The notes: generated by a model not told the origin, from the sequence alone. 64,000 nt of DNA from Rhodoferax ferrireducens (GCA_002083775.1 MTEI01000006.1:126321-190320); one strand, 5' to 3'; positions 1 through 10,598 are shown, counted from the stretch's first letter. Translations and numbers: made by a program.

Positions 1-195
1 GTGCAGCAACGCCAGATGGAAAACGTGGCCAAGCTGATCACCAACGCCGGTACCGCCAAGATGGGTTACCTGGACCCGGCCGCCTATGAGCGCACAGTCA
101 AGGTGCTGCTGGCCGCAGGCAGCTCGCCGGTGATCAAGAAAGACCCGGGCAAAGCCGCGTACACCCACGCGGTGTGGGACGCATCGGCCAAGTAA
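1..195 (+). CDS. ABC transporter substrate-binding protein, C-terminal end
   Basis: The frame is open from the first base, so only the last ~64 residues of a larger protein are seen. The end contains KLITNAGTAKMGYLDPAAYE and a terminal THAVWD, which resembles the C-termini of NMT1/THI5-like periplasmic solute-binding proteins of ABC importers. The GTG at base 1 is not necessarily a start codon. Its position just upstream of a RutR-like regulator and a pyrimidine degradation cluster suggests a pyrimidine or hydantoin ligand, which is inference from context only. Confidence 0.55.
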   Translation: MQQRQMENVAKLITNAGTAKMGYLDPAAYERTVKVLLAAGSSPVIKKDPGKAAYTHAVWDASAK

Positions 196-223
196 AAGCG
201 TCATCGCTGCGGCCAAAAAGTTT

Positions 224-311
224 GTCATTGCGGGCCGCTGTCATGCCGGGCTACGACCCGGCATCCATGGCTCTGGGGTGCATGGATTGCGGGTCAGGCC
301 CGCAATGACAG
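224..311. repeat. REP-like nested palindrome (copy 1)
   Basis: Outer arms TGTCATTGCGGGCC (223-236) and GGCCCGCAATGACA (297-310) are perfectly complementary over 14 bp. A second hairpin ATGCCGGG/CCCGGCAT (243-250, 257-264) is nested inside. The same building blocks recur near 5740, 10634, 18674, 22560 and 43770. It lies between the solute-binding protein gene and the TetR gene. Confidence 0.8.
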
Positions 312-358
312 CAGCGGCCCAGCATGGCTGCAGCGGCTGAGGATGACAGCCCCAAACC

Positions 359-1012
359 ATGACACCCCTGATCAAGCTGCCTGCCCTTGAGGTGGATGAC
401 GGCCTGTCCAAAGGCCAGATCCGCCAGGCCAATGAGGCGCGCATCCTGGCGGCGGCCGAGCGGGTGTTTGCCGGGGCCGGGTTTGCCGGCGCCACCATGG
501 CCGCCATTGCCGACGAAGCCGGGTTGCCCAAGGCCAACCTGCACTATTACTTTGGTGCCAAACAGGATCTGTACCGCGCCGTGCTGGCGCAGACGCTGCA
601 AGACTGGCTGGCACCGACCGAGGTGATCACCCCCGGCGCCGACCCCAAGACCGCCATCGAGGCCTACCTGCGCGCCAAAATGGCGCTCTCTTTTGCACGC
701 CCGCACGCCTCGCGCGTGTTTGCCAACGAGTTGCTGCACGGCGCACCGGTGGTCAAAGCGCTGCTGGCCTCCGACCTGCGCGCGCTGGTGCTGGCCAAAT
801 CGCAGGTGATTGCGCAATGGGTGGCGCAAGGGCGCATGGCGCCGGTGGACCCGATGCACCTGTTTTTCACCCTCTGGGCCGCCACCCAGACCTATGCCGA
901 CTTTGAGGTGCAGGTGTGCGCCGTGCTGGGCAGCCCCGAGTTCACCCCCGCCGACCAGACCCGTGCCACCGAGCATGTGGTCAGCCTGCTGCTGCGCGGC
1001 TGCGGTTTGTAA
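359..1012 (+). CDS. TetR-family regulator, RutR-like
   Basis: A 217-residue protein with an N-terminal TetR helix-turn-helix (about residues 22-68; motif GLPKANLHYYFGAKQDLYRA) and a long helical ligand-binding C-terminal domain of the RutR/YcdC kind. RutR regulators sense uracil or thymine and bind TTGACCAnnTGGTCAA. A close match to that operator lies at 9203-9218 in front of preT, and the surrounding genes encode reductive pyrimidine catabolism, so control of those genes is the natural inference. The ATG at 359 has no strong Shine-Dalgarno sequence. The regulator is separated from preT by aroD, katG, a LysR gene and a GGDEF/EAL gene, which is unusual. Assignment to TetR is sure; the RutR role is likely. 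Confidence 0.85.
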   Translation: MTPLIKLPALEVDDGLSKGQIRQANEARILAAAERVFAGAGFAGATMAAIADEAGLPKANLHYYFGAKQDLYRAVLAQTLQDWLAPTEVITPGADPKTAIEAYLRAKMALSFARPHASRVFANELLHGAPVVKALLASDLRALVLAKSQVIAQWVAQGRMAPVDPMHLFFTLWAATQTYADFEVQVCAVLGSPEFTPADQTRATEHVVSLLLRGCGL

Positions 1013-1105
1013 GCCGATAACGGGCAACGCCGGCTGAACATGGCGTAAAGTGCCAGCTTGTGCCGCGCAGTACCTGCAGGCACTTTTACAAGGAGGAGAC
1101 ACAAC

Positions 1106-1888
1106 ATGCACCGGCTCAAACACATCCAACTCGGCGGCCACGCGATCGCGGGCGGTAAATTCCCGCTGATCTGCACCCCGCTGGTGGGGCGCACCTTTGA
1201 CAAGCTCATGGCCGAACTCGATGAGGTGCTGCACAAGAAGCCCGATGTGCTGGAGTGGCGCGTCGATTTTTTTGAGGACATTGGCGACGCCACCGCCGTC
1301 ATTGCCACCGCCACCGCCATCAAAAACAAGGCCGACAAGATCCCGCTGCTGTTCACCCGCCGCTCAACCATCGAAGGTGGCGAAAAAATCGCCTTGTCTG
1401 AGGCGCAGGTGATTGCTTTGTACAAACAGGTCTGCGCCAGCAACTGCATTGACCTGATCGACTACGAGATGGCCAACGACCCCGCCAACATCGCCCAGGT
1501 GCGTGCCAGCGCCTGTGACAACGGCATCTTGCTGGTGCTGTCTTTCCACAACTTCTCTTACACACCGGGGCTGGAGACATTGTCCAGCAAATTTTTGCTG
1601 GCCGACCAGCTGGGTGCCGACGTGGCCAAGGTAGCCGTGATGCCGCGCGATCTGGACGACGTGCTGACGCTGCTGACCGCCACCCGCGAGGCCAGCAAAA
1701 AGCTGCGCATCCCGCTCGTCAGCATGTCCATGGGGCCGCTGGGCGCCATCACCCGCCTGGTGGGCGGCGTGTTTGGCTCGTCGATGAGCTTCGCGGTTGG
1801 GGCCGCCACGTCGGCACCCGGGCAGGTGCCCATTGAAGACCTTGAAACCGTTCTGGCCATCATCAGCAAGTCGATGTGCATCAAATAG
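1106..1888 (+). CDS. aroD: Type I 3-dehydroquinate dehydratase
   Basis: A 260-residue cytoplasmic shikimate-pathway enzyme converting 3-dehydroquinate to 3-dehydroshikimate through a Schiff base. The type I signature residues are all present: His148 in SFHNF, the Schiff-base Lys175 in DVAKVAVMP, and Arg217 in GAITRLVGG. I chose the ATG at 1106 because AAGGAGGAGA lies just upstream (about 1090); an in-frame start at 1058 would add 16 unrelated residues. It stands alone, without other aro genes, downstream of the TetR gene. Isolated aroD copies can serve quinate catabolism, but nothing nearby shows that. Confidence 0.93.
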   Translation: MHRLKHIQLGGHAIAGGKFPLICTPLVGRTFDKLMAELDEVLHKKPDVLEWRVDFFEDIGDATAVIATATAIKNKADKIPLLFTRRSTIEGGEKIALSEAQVIALYKQVCASNCIDLIDYEMANDPANIAQVRASACDNGILLVLSFHNFSYTPGLETLSSKFLLADQLGADVAKVAVMPRDLDDVLTLLTATREASKKLRIPLVSMSMGPLGAITRLVGGVFGSSMSFAVGAATSAPGQVPIEDLETVLAIISKSMCIK

Positions 1889-1902
1889 TTTGTAAGCCTT
1901 TT

Positions 1903-1947
1903 AGCCTTCTAGCCCTTATGCAGAAAGGGCTGATAGCTATTTTTTTA
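1903..1947 (+). repeat. 45-bp hairpin repeat, forward copy after aroD
   Basis: AGCCCTTAT-GCAG-AAAGGGCT forms a hairpin followed by GATAGCTATTTTTTT, giving a terminator-like stem plus T run 15-55 bases after the aroD stop. It belongs to a 12-copy family in this window. The arms and the trailing TAGCTAT are the conserved parts. Confidence 0.8.
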
Positions 1948-2009
1948 GGACTCTACTTTTGAGCGCCGGGCATGTGTGCTGAGGCTGCGCGCGGTGATCG
2001 TTACCGCAG

Positions 2010-2087
2010 CTACTGGCTAAGGGCCCGTTCAATCAGCGCCACCTCGGCCGCGCTCAAACCCAACAGGCGGTAGACGATGGTGTCCAT
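2010..2087 (-). pseudogene. C-terminal scrap resembling an Eco57I-type restriction/methylase protein
   Basis: A 25-codon frame on the minus strand reads MDTIVYRLLGLSAAEVALIE and ends shortly after at TAG. The pattern VYxLxGLxxxEhxhIE is the usual C-terminal end of Eco57I-like and other DNA methyltransferase/restriction proteins. A stop lies only three codons upstream of the ATG, so nothing else of the gene remains. The rest of the interval 1889-2271 holds the hairpin repeat at 1903-1947 and no other gene I can see. It is either a remnant of a lost restriction-modification gene or a chance match; the shortness makes this tentative. Confidence 0.35.
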
Positions 2088-2121
2088 GATGTTTTCCTAT
2101 CGCGGTGATTAAAACGTCTAG

Positions 2122-4446
<2,325 letters not shown>

Positions 4447-4453
4447 TGGCGCT

Positions 4454-5428
4454 TTAAAGCCGATGTGGCGCGGCCCGGGGCTCCTGGGCGCGCGCTTCTT
4501 CGAGCAGCCAGGTGCGAAAGGCCTGCACCTCTGGCCGGGTGGCGGTGGCTTCGGGGACCACCAGGTAGTAGGCAAAGCTGTGCGCTACAACCAGGTCAAA
4601 CGGCGCCACCAGCCGCCCCTGCGCCAGCGCGCTCGCTACCAGCGGCTTGGAGGCCAGCGCGACGCCCAGCCCGTCAAGCGCGGCCGCATACACCAGCCCC
4701 GAGTCGCTGAAATGCGGCCCGGCAGCCTCATCCACACCGCTGATGCCCGCCAACTTGAACCAGTCGCTCCAGCCAAGCCCCACGTGCTCGCTGGCAATGG
4801 CGTCGTCATGCAAGCGCACATGGTGACGCACATCGTCAGGCGTGCGCAGCGGCGGCCCCACTTCCAGCAGCTTGGGGCTGCAGACCGCGAGGTAGTCTGA
4901 ACCAAACAGGCGGTCTACCTGGTAGCCCGGGTAAACGCCGGTACCAAAGCGGATCACCACCAGCGAGTCTTCCTCACGCGGATCGACCTGCCCCAGCAAA
5001 GTTGAATAAATCGAGTCGTCACCATCAATGGCCTTGAGCGAGCGGATGATCTGCAGGTTCAGGGCGGGTTGGGTCTGGGCAAACTTTTTGAGCCGGGGTA
5101 CCAGCCAGCGGGTGGCAATGAAAGGGGGCAACACCACGATCAGCTTGCCAGTATTCACCCGCTGCTGGGCACTTTCCACCGCCAAAGCAAAACAGGCCAG
5201 ACCTTCGCGCACCTTGGGCAACATGATCCCGCCCTGTGGCGTGAGTTCCAGCGCACGGGTCAGGCGGCGAAACAACGCATGGCCCAGAAACGCCTCCAGC
5301 AGCTTGATCTGGTGGCTGATGGCCGTGGGCGTGACCGACAACTCCACCGCAGCGTTCTTGAAACTCAAGTGGCGGGCAGCAGCTTCAAAGGCCCGCAGTG
5401 CGTTCAGCGGCGGCAGTCGGTAGGACAT
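4454..5428 (-). CDS. LysR-family transcriptional regulator, GcvA-like
   Basis: A 324-residue LysR regulator. The N-terminal winged helix-turn-helix (about residues 5-65) begins LPPLNALRAFEAAARHLSFK and contains VTPTAISHQIKLLE, typical of the GcvA/AmpR-like subgroup. A periplasmic-binding-like effector domain follows (about 95-310). Its target is unknown. It converges on katG and is divergent from the small gene at 5545. OxyR proteins have redox cysteines in a recognisable context, which I do not see here, so control of katG is not implied by the sequence. Confidence 0.88.
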   Translation of the reverse strand: MSYRLPPLNALRAFEAAARHLSFKNAAVELSVTPTAISHQIKLLEAFLGHALFRRLTRALELTPQGGIMLPKVREGLACFALAVESAQQRVNTGKLIVVLPPFIATRWLVPRLKKFAQTQPALNLQIIRSLKAIDGDDSIYSTLLGQVDPREEDSLVVIRFGTGVYPGYQVDRLFGSDYLAVCSPKLLEVGPPLRTPDDVRHHVRLHDDAIASEHVGLGWSDWFKLAGISGVDEAAGPHFSDSGLVYAAALDGLGVALASKPLVASALAQGRLVAPFDLVVAHSFAYYLVVPEATATRPEVQAFRTWLLEEARAQEPRAAPHRL

Positions 5429-5544
5429 GGCTGAGTTTTATTGATCTATCGGCTGAGAATTGATCGTTTGCTGCGTCGCAGTGTGGCAGTTATCGTAGCA
5501 CCGTGCTCCCACAAGGGGCCTTCGTAACACAAGGATCTGCCATC

Positions 5545-5712
5545 ATGGAAAACGGTTACATCGATTTCGACGCTCTGGTTCGCCGGGCCCACCAAGAACG
5601 CGCTGAAGCAGTCGCCAACATTCTTTTGCACACTTGGAAACACCTCACCGAGTGGGTGGCCCACCTGCTGCACCATGAGCCGCATGGCCACGGGCATTTC
5701 GCCAAATCCTGA
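5545..5712 (+). CDS. Small conserved-looking protein of unknown function
   Basis: A 55-residue protein starting MENGYIDFDALVRRAHQE and ending in a His-rich tail (LLHHEPHGHGHFAKS). An AAGGATC Shine-Dalgarno-like sequence lies 8 bases before the ATG. The composition (an acidic N-terminus, an RRAHQERAEAV helix, an amphipathic WKHLTEWVAHLL helix) looks like the short DUF1127/RSP_7527-like proteins common in proteobacteria, but I cannot assign it firmly. The His-rich end could bind metal. It is divergent from the LysR gene, with 116 bases between the two start codons. Confidence 0.55.
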   Translation: MENGYIDFDALVRRAHQERAEAVANILLHTWKHLTEWVAHLLHHEPHGHGHFAKS

Positions 5713-5739
5713 GATATCCAGCAGCGCATGAAAATGCGC

Positions 5740-5832
5740 TGTCATTGCGTCCCCGGATCGCGTCCGGGGTTTCAGCACGCGCACCATGCAGCCATAACTC
5801 ATGGATGCCGGGTCGTAGCCCGGCAGGGCAAT
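5740..5832. repeat. REP-like nested palindrome (copy 2)
   Basis: It starts TGTCATTGCGT, then has the hairpin CCCCGGA-TCGCG-TCCGGGG (5751-5769) and TGCCGGG-TCGTAG-CCCGGCA (about 5806-5825), with ATGGATGCCGGGTCG shared with the other copies. It begins within 30 bases of the stop of the small protein gene. Confidence 0.75.
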
Positions 5833-5892
5833 GTTGTTATTTCACGTTAAGCGCAGGTTCTGGCTGTTGGGTCAAGCCTCTCAGCAGTATCA

Positions 5893-5943
5893 AAAGTAGA
5901 GCTATCAGCCCTTTACCAATAAGGGCTAGAGGCTAAAAAATCT
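5893..5943 (-). repeat. 45-bp hairpin repeat, reverse copy
   Basis: Reads GAGCTATCAGCCCTTTACC and ATAAGGGCTAGAGGCT on the plus strand, the reverse of the form seen after aroD. It ends 13 bases before the minus-strand small frame at 5956-6102, the position in which the element usually sits relative to a gene end. The rest of 5713-6242 holds the REP-like element and that small frame. Confidence 0.8.
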
Positions 5944-5955
5944 TACAAAATTAAG

Positions 5956-6102
5956 TCAGTCCGCGGCACCGGTAGCGGTCAAGTGCTGCCGCATCTCGCG
6001 GCGCATCTGCTTGCGCACCTTGGCCGCAGCGCCGCGGCGGCTTTCACCTGGCGTGCGGGTCACCAGCGGCGGCACGGGTGCGGTTCCGCGCTCGTCGTCC
6101 AT
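5956..6102 (-). CDS. Possible small basic protein, unknown function
   Basis: A 48-codon minus-strand frame beginning MDDERGTAPVPPL and continuing into an Arg/Lys-rich stretch (RRGAAAKVRKQMRREMRQHL). No clear Shine-Dalgarno sequence precedes this ATG, and the frame stays open for a further ~41 codons upstream, so the start is uncertain. Indirect support comes from the hairpin repeat at 5893-5943, which in this window normally follows a stop codon in this relative orientation. No family is recognised; it may be spurious. Confidence 0.3.
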   Translation of the reverse strand: MDDERGTAPVPPLVTRTPGESRRGAAAKVRKQMRREMRQHLTATGAAD

Positions 6103-6242
6103 CGACGATAAATACGTGCCCCACGCCCCCACCTGGCGTTGCCCCCGCGCACCTTGGCGCGCGCGATAAGATGCTTGCCTGAAAACATCTGGCAAGCCCG
6201 GGCCATGCATCCGCCGGACCAGCACATTTATATGAGGTCGTT

Positions 6243-8921
6243 GTGATATCTGCCGCCATCGAGCTGGTCTTCAACATCGCCATTCTGGTGGCGTTGAGCC
6301 TGATCTCGGGTTTTATCCGCCAACGTGAAGAACACCGGGTGCGTGAGGCCCTAATGCAAGGCCTGCTGTTTGGCCTGGTCGCGGTGATTGGCATGTACCG
6401 CCCGATGGTGCTCGGGCCGGGGCTGATCTTTGACGGCCGCTCGGTGATGATCAGCCTGGGTGCGCTGTACTTTGGGCCGCTGGCGGCGGCGGTGTCGGTG
6501 GCGGTGTCACTGCCCTATCGCTTGCAAATGGGTGGCGTGGGCGTTTATATGGGCACGCTGACGATTGTGGTGTCAGCGCTATGGGGCTTGTTCTGGCGCC
6601 AGCGCTGGCAGCGCCAAGGCCAGTCCATCACGGCCCGCGGCTTGCTGACACTGGGGCTGTGCGTCCATGCCACAGTGCCACTGCTCACGGTGACCCTGCC
6701 CGAGCAGGCCGCGCGCGACACGCTGTACAACGTGGCTCTGCCGATGCTGCTGGGCTTCCCGCTGATCACGCTGCTGATCGGCAAGCTGCTCTCCAGCCAG
6801 GAAGCGGCCCGGCAAACCGTGAAAGCCCTGCGCGAAAGCGAGCTGCGCCACCGCATGCTGGCCGACAATGTCACCGACGTGATCTGGACCCTGACGCCCG
6901 AGGGCCGTTTCACCTATGTCAGCCCCTCGATGCAAAAGCTGAGCGGCTTCACCGCGTCTGAAGTGATGCAGCAATCCATGGCCGACGCCCTGTGCCCGGA
7001 CTCGCTGGCGGTGGCCCAGAAACACCTGCGGGAGGCCGTGGCGGCCAGAGGCCCCAAACCGCCAGACCTGTGTCTGGAGCTGGAACACCGCTGCAAGGAC
7101 GGCAGTACCGTCTGGACTGAAGCCACCATCACGGGCCTGCGCGATGCCAACGGGGTACTGACCGGTGCCTTGGGCGTGAGCCGCGATATCTCCGAGCGCA
7201 AGCAAGCGCAGCGGCAGCTGCTGCTGACCGCCAGCGTCTTCACCCACGCGCGTGAAGGCATCACGATCACCGACGCGCATGGCGTGATTCTGGATGTGAA
7301 CGGCGCCTTCACCCGCATCACCGGTTACACGCGCGACGACGTGCTGGGCAAAACACCCAAGGTACTCAGTTCAGGGCGCCATGCACCCGGTTTTTACGAC
7401 GATATGTGGCGCGAGCTGCTGCTTGAGGGCCAGTGGTACGGCGAGATCTGGAACCGCCGCAAAAGCGGCGAGTTGTTTGCGGAGATGCTCAATATCTCGG
7501 CAGTGCGCGATGCCCAAGGCCAGACACAGAACTATGTGGCGCTGTTCTCGGACATCACCGCCCTCAAACAGCATGAAAGCGAGCTGGAGCACATTGCCCA
7601 CTACGACGTGCTCACCGGTCTGCCCAACCGGGTGCTGCTGGGTGACCGCATGCAACAGGCCATGGCCCAGTCCACCCGCCGCCAGCAGCAGGTGGGCGTG
7701 GTCTACCTGGATCTGGACGGCTTCAAGAGTGTCAACGACCGATATGGCCATGAAGTGGGCGACCAGTTGCTGATGACCGTGGCCACCCGCATGAAAGCCG
7801 CGCTGCGCGACTGCGACACGCTCGGGCGCATCGGCGGCGACGAGTTTGTGGCGGTGCTGATCGACCTGGAAGACAGCCACAGCTGCATTCCGCTGCTGCA
7901 GCGCCTGCTGGAGGCGGCGTCAGAGCCGGTGCAGCAGGGCGACCTGGTGCTGCAGATCTCGGCCAGCCTGGGCGTCACGCTGTACCCGCAGGCTGACGAC
8001 CTGGAGGCCGACCAGCTGCTGCGCCAAGCCGACCAGGCCATGTACCAGGCCAAACTGGCGGGCAAAAACCGCTACCACTTCTTTGACGACGCGCAAGACC
8101 GCCAGGCGCGCGGCCAGCACGAAACCCTGACGCGCATCCGCCAGGCGCTGGAGCGCAACGAATTTGTGCTGTTTTACCAACCCAAGATCAACATGCGCAG
8201 CGGCGCGCTGATCGGTGCCGAGGCGCTCATCCGCTGGCAGCACCCGCAGCAGGGTCTGCTGGCCCCGGCGCGCTTTTTGCCCGCCATTGAAAACCACCCG
8301 CTGGCGGTGGACGTGGGTGAATGGGTGCTGGCCACCGCGCTGACGCAAATGGCCCAGTGGCAGTCCGCCGGGCTGGCGCTGCCGGTCAGCGTCAATGTGG
8401 GAGCGCAGCAGTTGCAGCAGCGGAACTTTGTGGCGCGGCTGCGCGCGCTGCTGGTGGCGCAGCCCACCGTGCGGCCCGAACAACTGGAAATTGAGGTGCT
8501 GGAAACCAGCGCGCTGGAAGACATTCAGGGCGTGTCACGGGTGATTCAGGACTGCCACGACATCGGTGTGCGCTTTGCGCTGGACGATTTCGGCACCGGC
8601 TATTCGTCGCTCACCTACCTGAAACGCCTGCCGGTAGCGGTGCTGAAGATCGACCAGAGTTTTGTGCGCGACATGCTGGTGGACGCCGACGACCTGGCCA
8701 TTTTGCAGGGCATCATTGGCCTGGCGGGCGCCTTCCGCCGCGAGGTGATTGCCGAGGGTGTGGAAACCGCCGCCCACGGCCAGCGCCTGCTGCAACTGGG
8801 CTGCGAGCTGGGCCAAGGCTACGGCATCGCCCGGCCCATGCCCGCGGGTGATGTGCTGGCCTGGGCGGCACGCTGGCAGGCCAACCCGGTGTGGGCTGCA
8901 CCGGTGGACTCAGTGCTTTAG
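6243..8921 (+). CDS. Membrane-bound GGDEF-EAL protein with LytS-type 5TM sensor and two PAS domains
   Basis: An 892-residue cyclic-di-GMP enzyme. Residues 1-185 form several transmembrane helices of the 5TMR_LYT type (GMYRPMVLGPGLIFDGRSVM). Two PAS domains follow (about 200-310 and 325-440), then GGDEF (about 455-620) and EAL (about 635-885). The cyclase motif IGGDEF is intact, with an RDCD inhibitory site five residues upstream. The phosphodiesterase motifs EALIRW and DDFGTGYSS are intact, so both activities are possible. The GTG start at 6243 has a GAGG sequence upstream. The PAS-GGDEF-EAL part closely resembles the protein at 27479, pointing to paralogy. Confidence 0.92.
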   Translation: MISAAIELVFNIAILVALSLISGFIRQREEHRVREALMQGLLFGLVAVIGMYRPMVLGPGLIFDGRSVMISLGALYFGPLAAAVSVAVSLPYRLQMGGVGVYMGTLTIVVSALWGLFWRQRWQRQGQSITARGLLTLGLCVHATVPLLTVTLPEQAARDTLYNVALPMLLGFPLITLLIGKLLSSQEAARQTVKALRESELRHRMLADNVTDVIWTLTPEGRFTYVSPSMQKLSGFTASEVMQQSMADALCPDSLAVAQKHLREAVAARGPKPPDLCLELEHRCKDGSTVWTEATITGLRDANGVLTGALGVSRDISERKQAQRQLLLTASVFTHAREGITITDAHGVILDVNGAFTRITGYTRDDVLGKTPKVLSSGRHAPGFYDDMWRELLLEGQWYGEIWNRRKSGELFAEMLNISAVRDAQGQTQNYVALFSDITALKQHESELEHIAHYDVLTGLPNRVLLGDRMQQAMAQSTRRQQQVGVVYLDLDGFKSVNDRYGHEVGDQLLMTVATRMKAALRDCDTLGRIGGDEFVAVLIDLEDSHSCIPLLQRLLEAASEPVQQGDLVLQISASLGVTLYPQADDLEADQLLRQADQAMYQAKLAGKNRYHFFDDAQDRQARGQHETLTRIRQALERNEFVLFYQPKINMRSGALIGAEALIRWQHPQQGLLAPARFLPAIENHPLAVDVGEWVLATALTQMAQWQSAGLALPVSVNVGAQQLQQRNFVARLRALLVAQPTVRPEQLEIEVLETSALEDIQGVSRVIQDCHDIGVRFALDDFGTGYSSLTYLKRLPVAVLKIDQSFVRDMLVDADDLAILQGIIGLAGAFRREVIAEGVETAAHGQRLLQLGCELGQGYGIARPMPAGDVLAWAARWQANPVWAAPVDSVL

Positions 8922-8930
8922 TTACTCTTG

Positions 8931-8980
8931 AATCAATAGCTGCTAGCCTTTTATGGATAAGGGCTTGAGCCTGATTTATT
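8931..8980 (-). repeat. 45-bp hairpin repeat, reverse copy
   Basis: ATAGCTGCTAGCCTTTTATGGATAAGGGCTTGAGCC lies 10 bases after the GGDEF/EAL stop but in the opposite orientation to most post-stop copies. The interval 8922-9242 otherwise holds the RutR-type operator and the presumed preT promoter. Confidence 0.75.
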
Positions 8981-9202
8981 ATAAATTCCCTGTGGACCTG
9001 CGGGATGCGATTCAAAGGGTTGGTATGGTCGGTCGCCTAACCCGGTCGCCCTGCCGTGAGTAGATGCCGCTTGTGTACGGCCCAATGTCCCTACGGTTCG
9101 CGGGTCAAGCCCAGGCTGGCAGACACCACATACCAGCCCACACCGCTCTCGTTAACCCCTAGAGACAGCGTGGCACGTGGCTTGCTAGCATTCTTGTTGA
9201 AC

Positions 9203-9218
9203 TTGACCAAACGGTCAG
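9203..9218. promoter_or_regulatory. RutR-type operator upstream of preT
   Basis: TTGACCAAACGGTCAG matches the known RutR palindrome TTGACCAnnTGGTCAA at 14 of 16 positions counting the two free bases. It sits 24 bases before the preT GTG, just upstream of the AAGGAG ribosome-binding site, so a bound repressor would block transcription or be near the start site. A RutR-like TetR gene is at 359-1012. Confidence 0.7.
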
Positions 9219-9242
9219 ATTTACCAAAAAGGAGCTGCCAGC

Positions 9243-10598
9243 GTGTCCTTGTCCCTTGCCCCTGATCTTCGCCCCGGTCGGCTCGACGCTGCCGACTACG
9301 CCCAGCGCTTTGCCGATGCCACGCCGCGCCTGACCCGCGCCCAGGCGGTGCTGGAAGCCGAGCGCTGCCTGTATTGTTATGACGCGCCGTGCGCCACCGC
9401 CTGCCCCACGCACATCGACGTGCCGTCGTTCATCAAACGCATTGCCGACGGCAACCTGCGCGGCTCGGCGCGCGTCATCCTGGAGGCCAACCCGCTGGGC
9501 GGCATATGCGCGCGCGTCTGCCCCACCGAGAACCTGTGTGAAGCCGTGTGTGTGCGCACCACCCAAGAGGGCAAGCCGGTGGCTATTGGCCGCCTGCAGC
9601 GCCACGCGGTCGATGCACTGATGGAAAGCGCGCAGCCCCGGATCTTCACCCGCGCCGCGCCCACGGGCAAAAAGATCGCCATCGTCGGGGCTGGACCGGC
9701 TGGCTTGGCCTGTGCGCATACGCTGGCCAAACTGGGCCACAGCGTGGTGATTTTTGATGCCAAGCCCAAGGCCGGTGGCCTGAACGAATACGGTCTGGCC
9801 AGCTACAAAACCCCCAACAATTTTGCCCAGGCCGAGGTGCAGTGGCTGCTGGCAATCGGTGGCATTGAGCTGCGCCACAGCTGGCGGCTGGACGGCGTGG
9901 CCCAGCTCGATGCACTGCGGCGGGACTTTGATGCCCTGTTTCTGGGCATGGGCCTGCCCAACACGCACCAGCTTGGCGTGCCCGGCGAGGCGCTGTATGG
10001 CGTGCAAGACGCGGTGGACTTCATCGCCACCCTGCGCCAGGCCGAAGACCTGGCCACGCTGCCGGTGGGTCGGCAAGTGGTGGTGATTGGTGGTGGCATG
10101 ACCGCCGTAGACGCCGCCGTGCAGGCCAAGCTACTGGGCGCGCAGGACGTGCACATGGTGTACCGGCGTGGGCCCGAGGCGATGAGCGCCTCCAAAGCCG
10201 AGCAGGAATGGGCGCAGATCAACGGCGTGGTCATTCACCACTGGCTGGTGCCTATGGAAGTGGTGCCCAACAGCTTTGACCCGAAGTACGCAGGCGGTGT
10301 GCGTTTTGCCCGGCAGAAAATGGCCGGCGGCAAGCTGGTGGCCACCGGCGAGATGCTGGTACTGGAAGCCGACATGGTGCTCAAGGCCATCGGCCAGAAG
10401 CTGGGCAACCCGCTCTTGGCGCAGGCCGACTTTGAGCTGCAAAACGGACGCATCGCCACCGATGCCAACGGCCTGACCAACCAGCGCGGGGTGTGGGCTG
10501 GCGGCGACTGCCGCGCCGGTGGGCTGGATTTGACGGTGGAAGCCGTGCAGCACGGCAAACTGTCGGCCCAGGCCATTCATGCGCAGTTGATGGCGTGA
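9243..10598 (+). CDS. preT: NAD-dependent dihydropyrimidine dehydrogenase, PreT subunit
   Basis: A 451-residue FAD/NAD protein of the GltD-like family; with PreA it reduces uracil and thymine to the 5,6-dihydro forms, the first step of reductive pyrimidine catabolism. Two N-terminal Cys clusters for [4Fe-4S] centres are visible (CLYCYDAPCATACP and CARVCPTENLCEAVC, about residues 40-105). The FAD Rossmann motif is VGAGPAGLACAHTLAKLGH and the NAD site is VVIGGGMTAVDAAVQAK. The GTG start has AAGGAGCTGCC just upstream. A RutR-type operator lies in its promoter region. preA follows after a 180-base gap containing a REP-like element. Confidence 0.95.
   Translation: MSLSLAPDLRPGRLDAADYAQRFADATPRLTRAQAVLEAERCLYCYDAPCATACPTHIDVPSFIKRIADGNLRGSARVILEANPLGGICARVCPTENLCEAVCVRTTQEGKPVAIGRLQRHAVDALMESAQPRIFTRAAPTGKKIAIVGAGPAGLACAHTLAKLGHSVVIFDAKPKAGGLNEYGLASYKTPNNFAQAEVQWLLAIGGIELRHSWRLDGVAQLDALRRDFDALFLGMGLPNTHQLGVPGEALYGVQDAVDFIATLRQAEDLATLPVGRQVVVIGGGMTAVDAAVQAKLLGAQDVHMVYRRGPEAMSASKAEQEWAQINGVVIHHWLVPMEVVPNSFDPKYAGGVRFARQKMAGGKLVATGEMLVLEADMVLKAIGQKLGNPLLAQADFELQNGRIATDANGLTNQRGVWAGGDCRAGGLDLTVEAVQHGKLSAQAIHAQLMA

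Noticed and set aside
4454..5428. OxyR as identity of the LysR regulator because it adjoins katG
   Set aside because: The sequence is of the GcvA/AmpR-like subgroup and lacks a recognisable OxyR redox-Cys context; adjacency is convergent, not divergent.
5740..5832. CRISPR-like repeats from the recurring palindromes
   Set aside because: Copies are dispersed over 43 kb, differ in length, and have no regular spacers or cas genes.
9159..10076. 305-codon minus-strand frame opposite preT
   Set aside because: It overlaps the certain preT gene and the operator and has no protein-family features.
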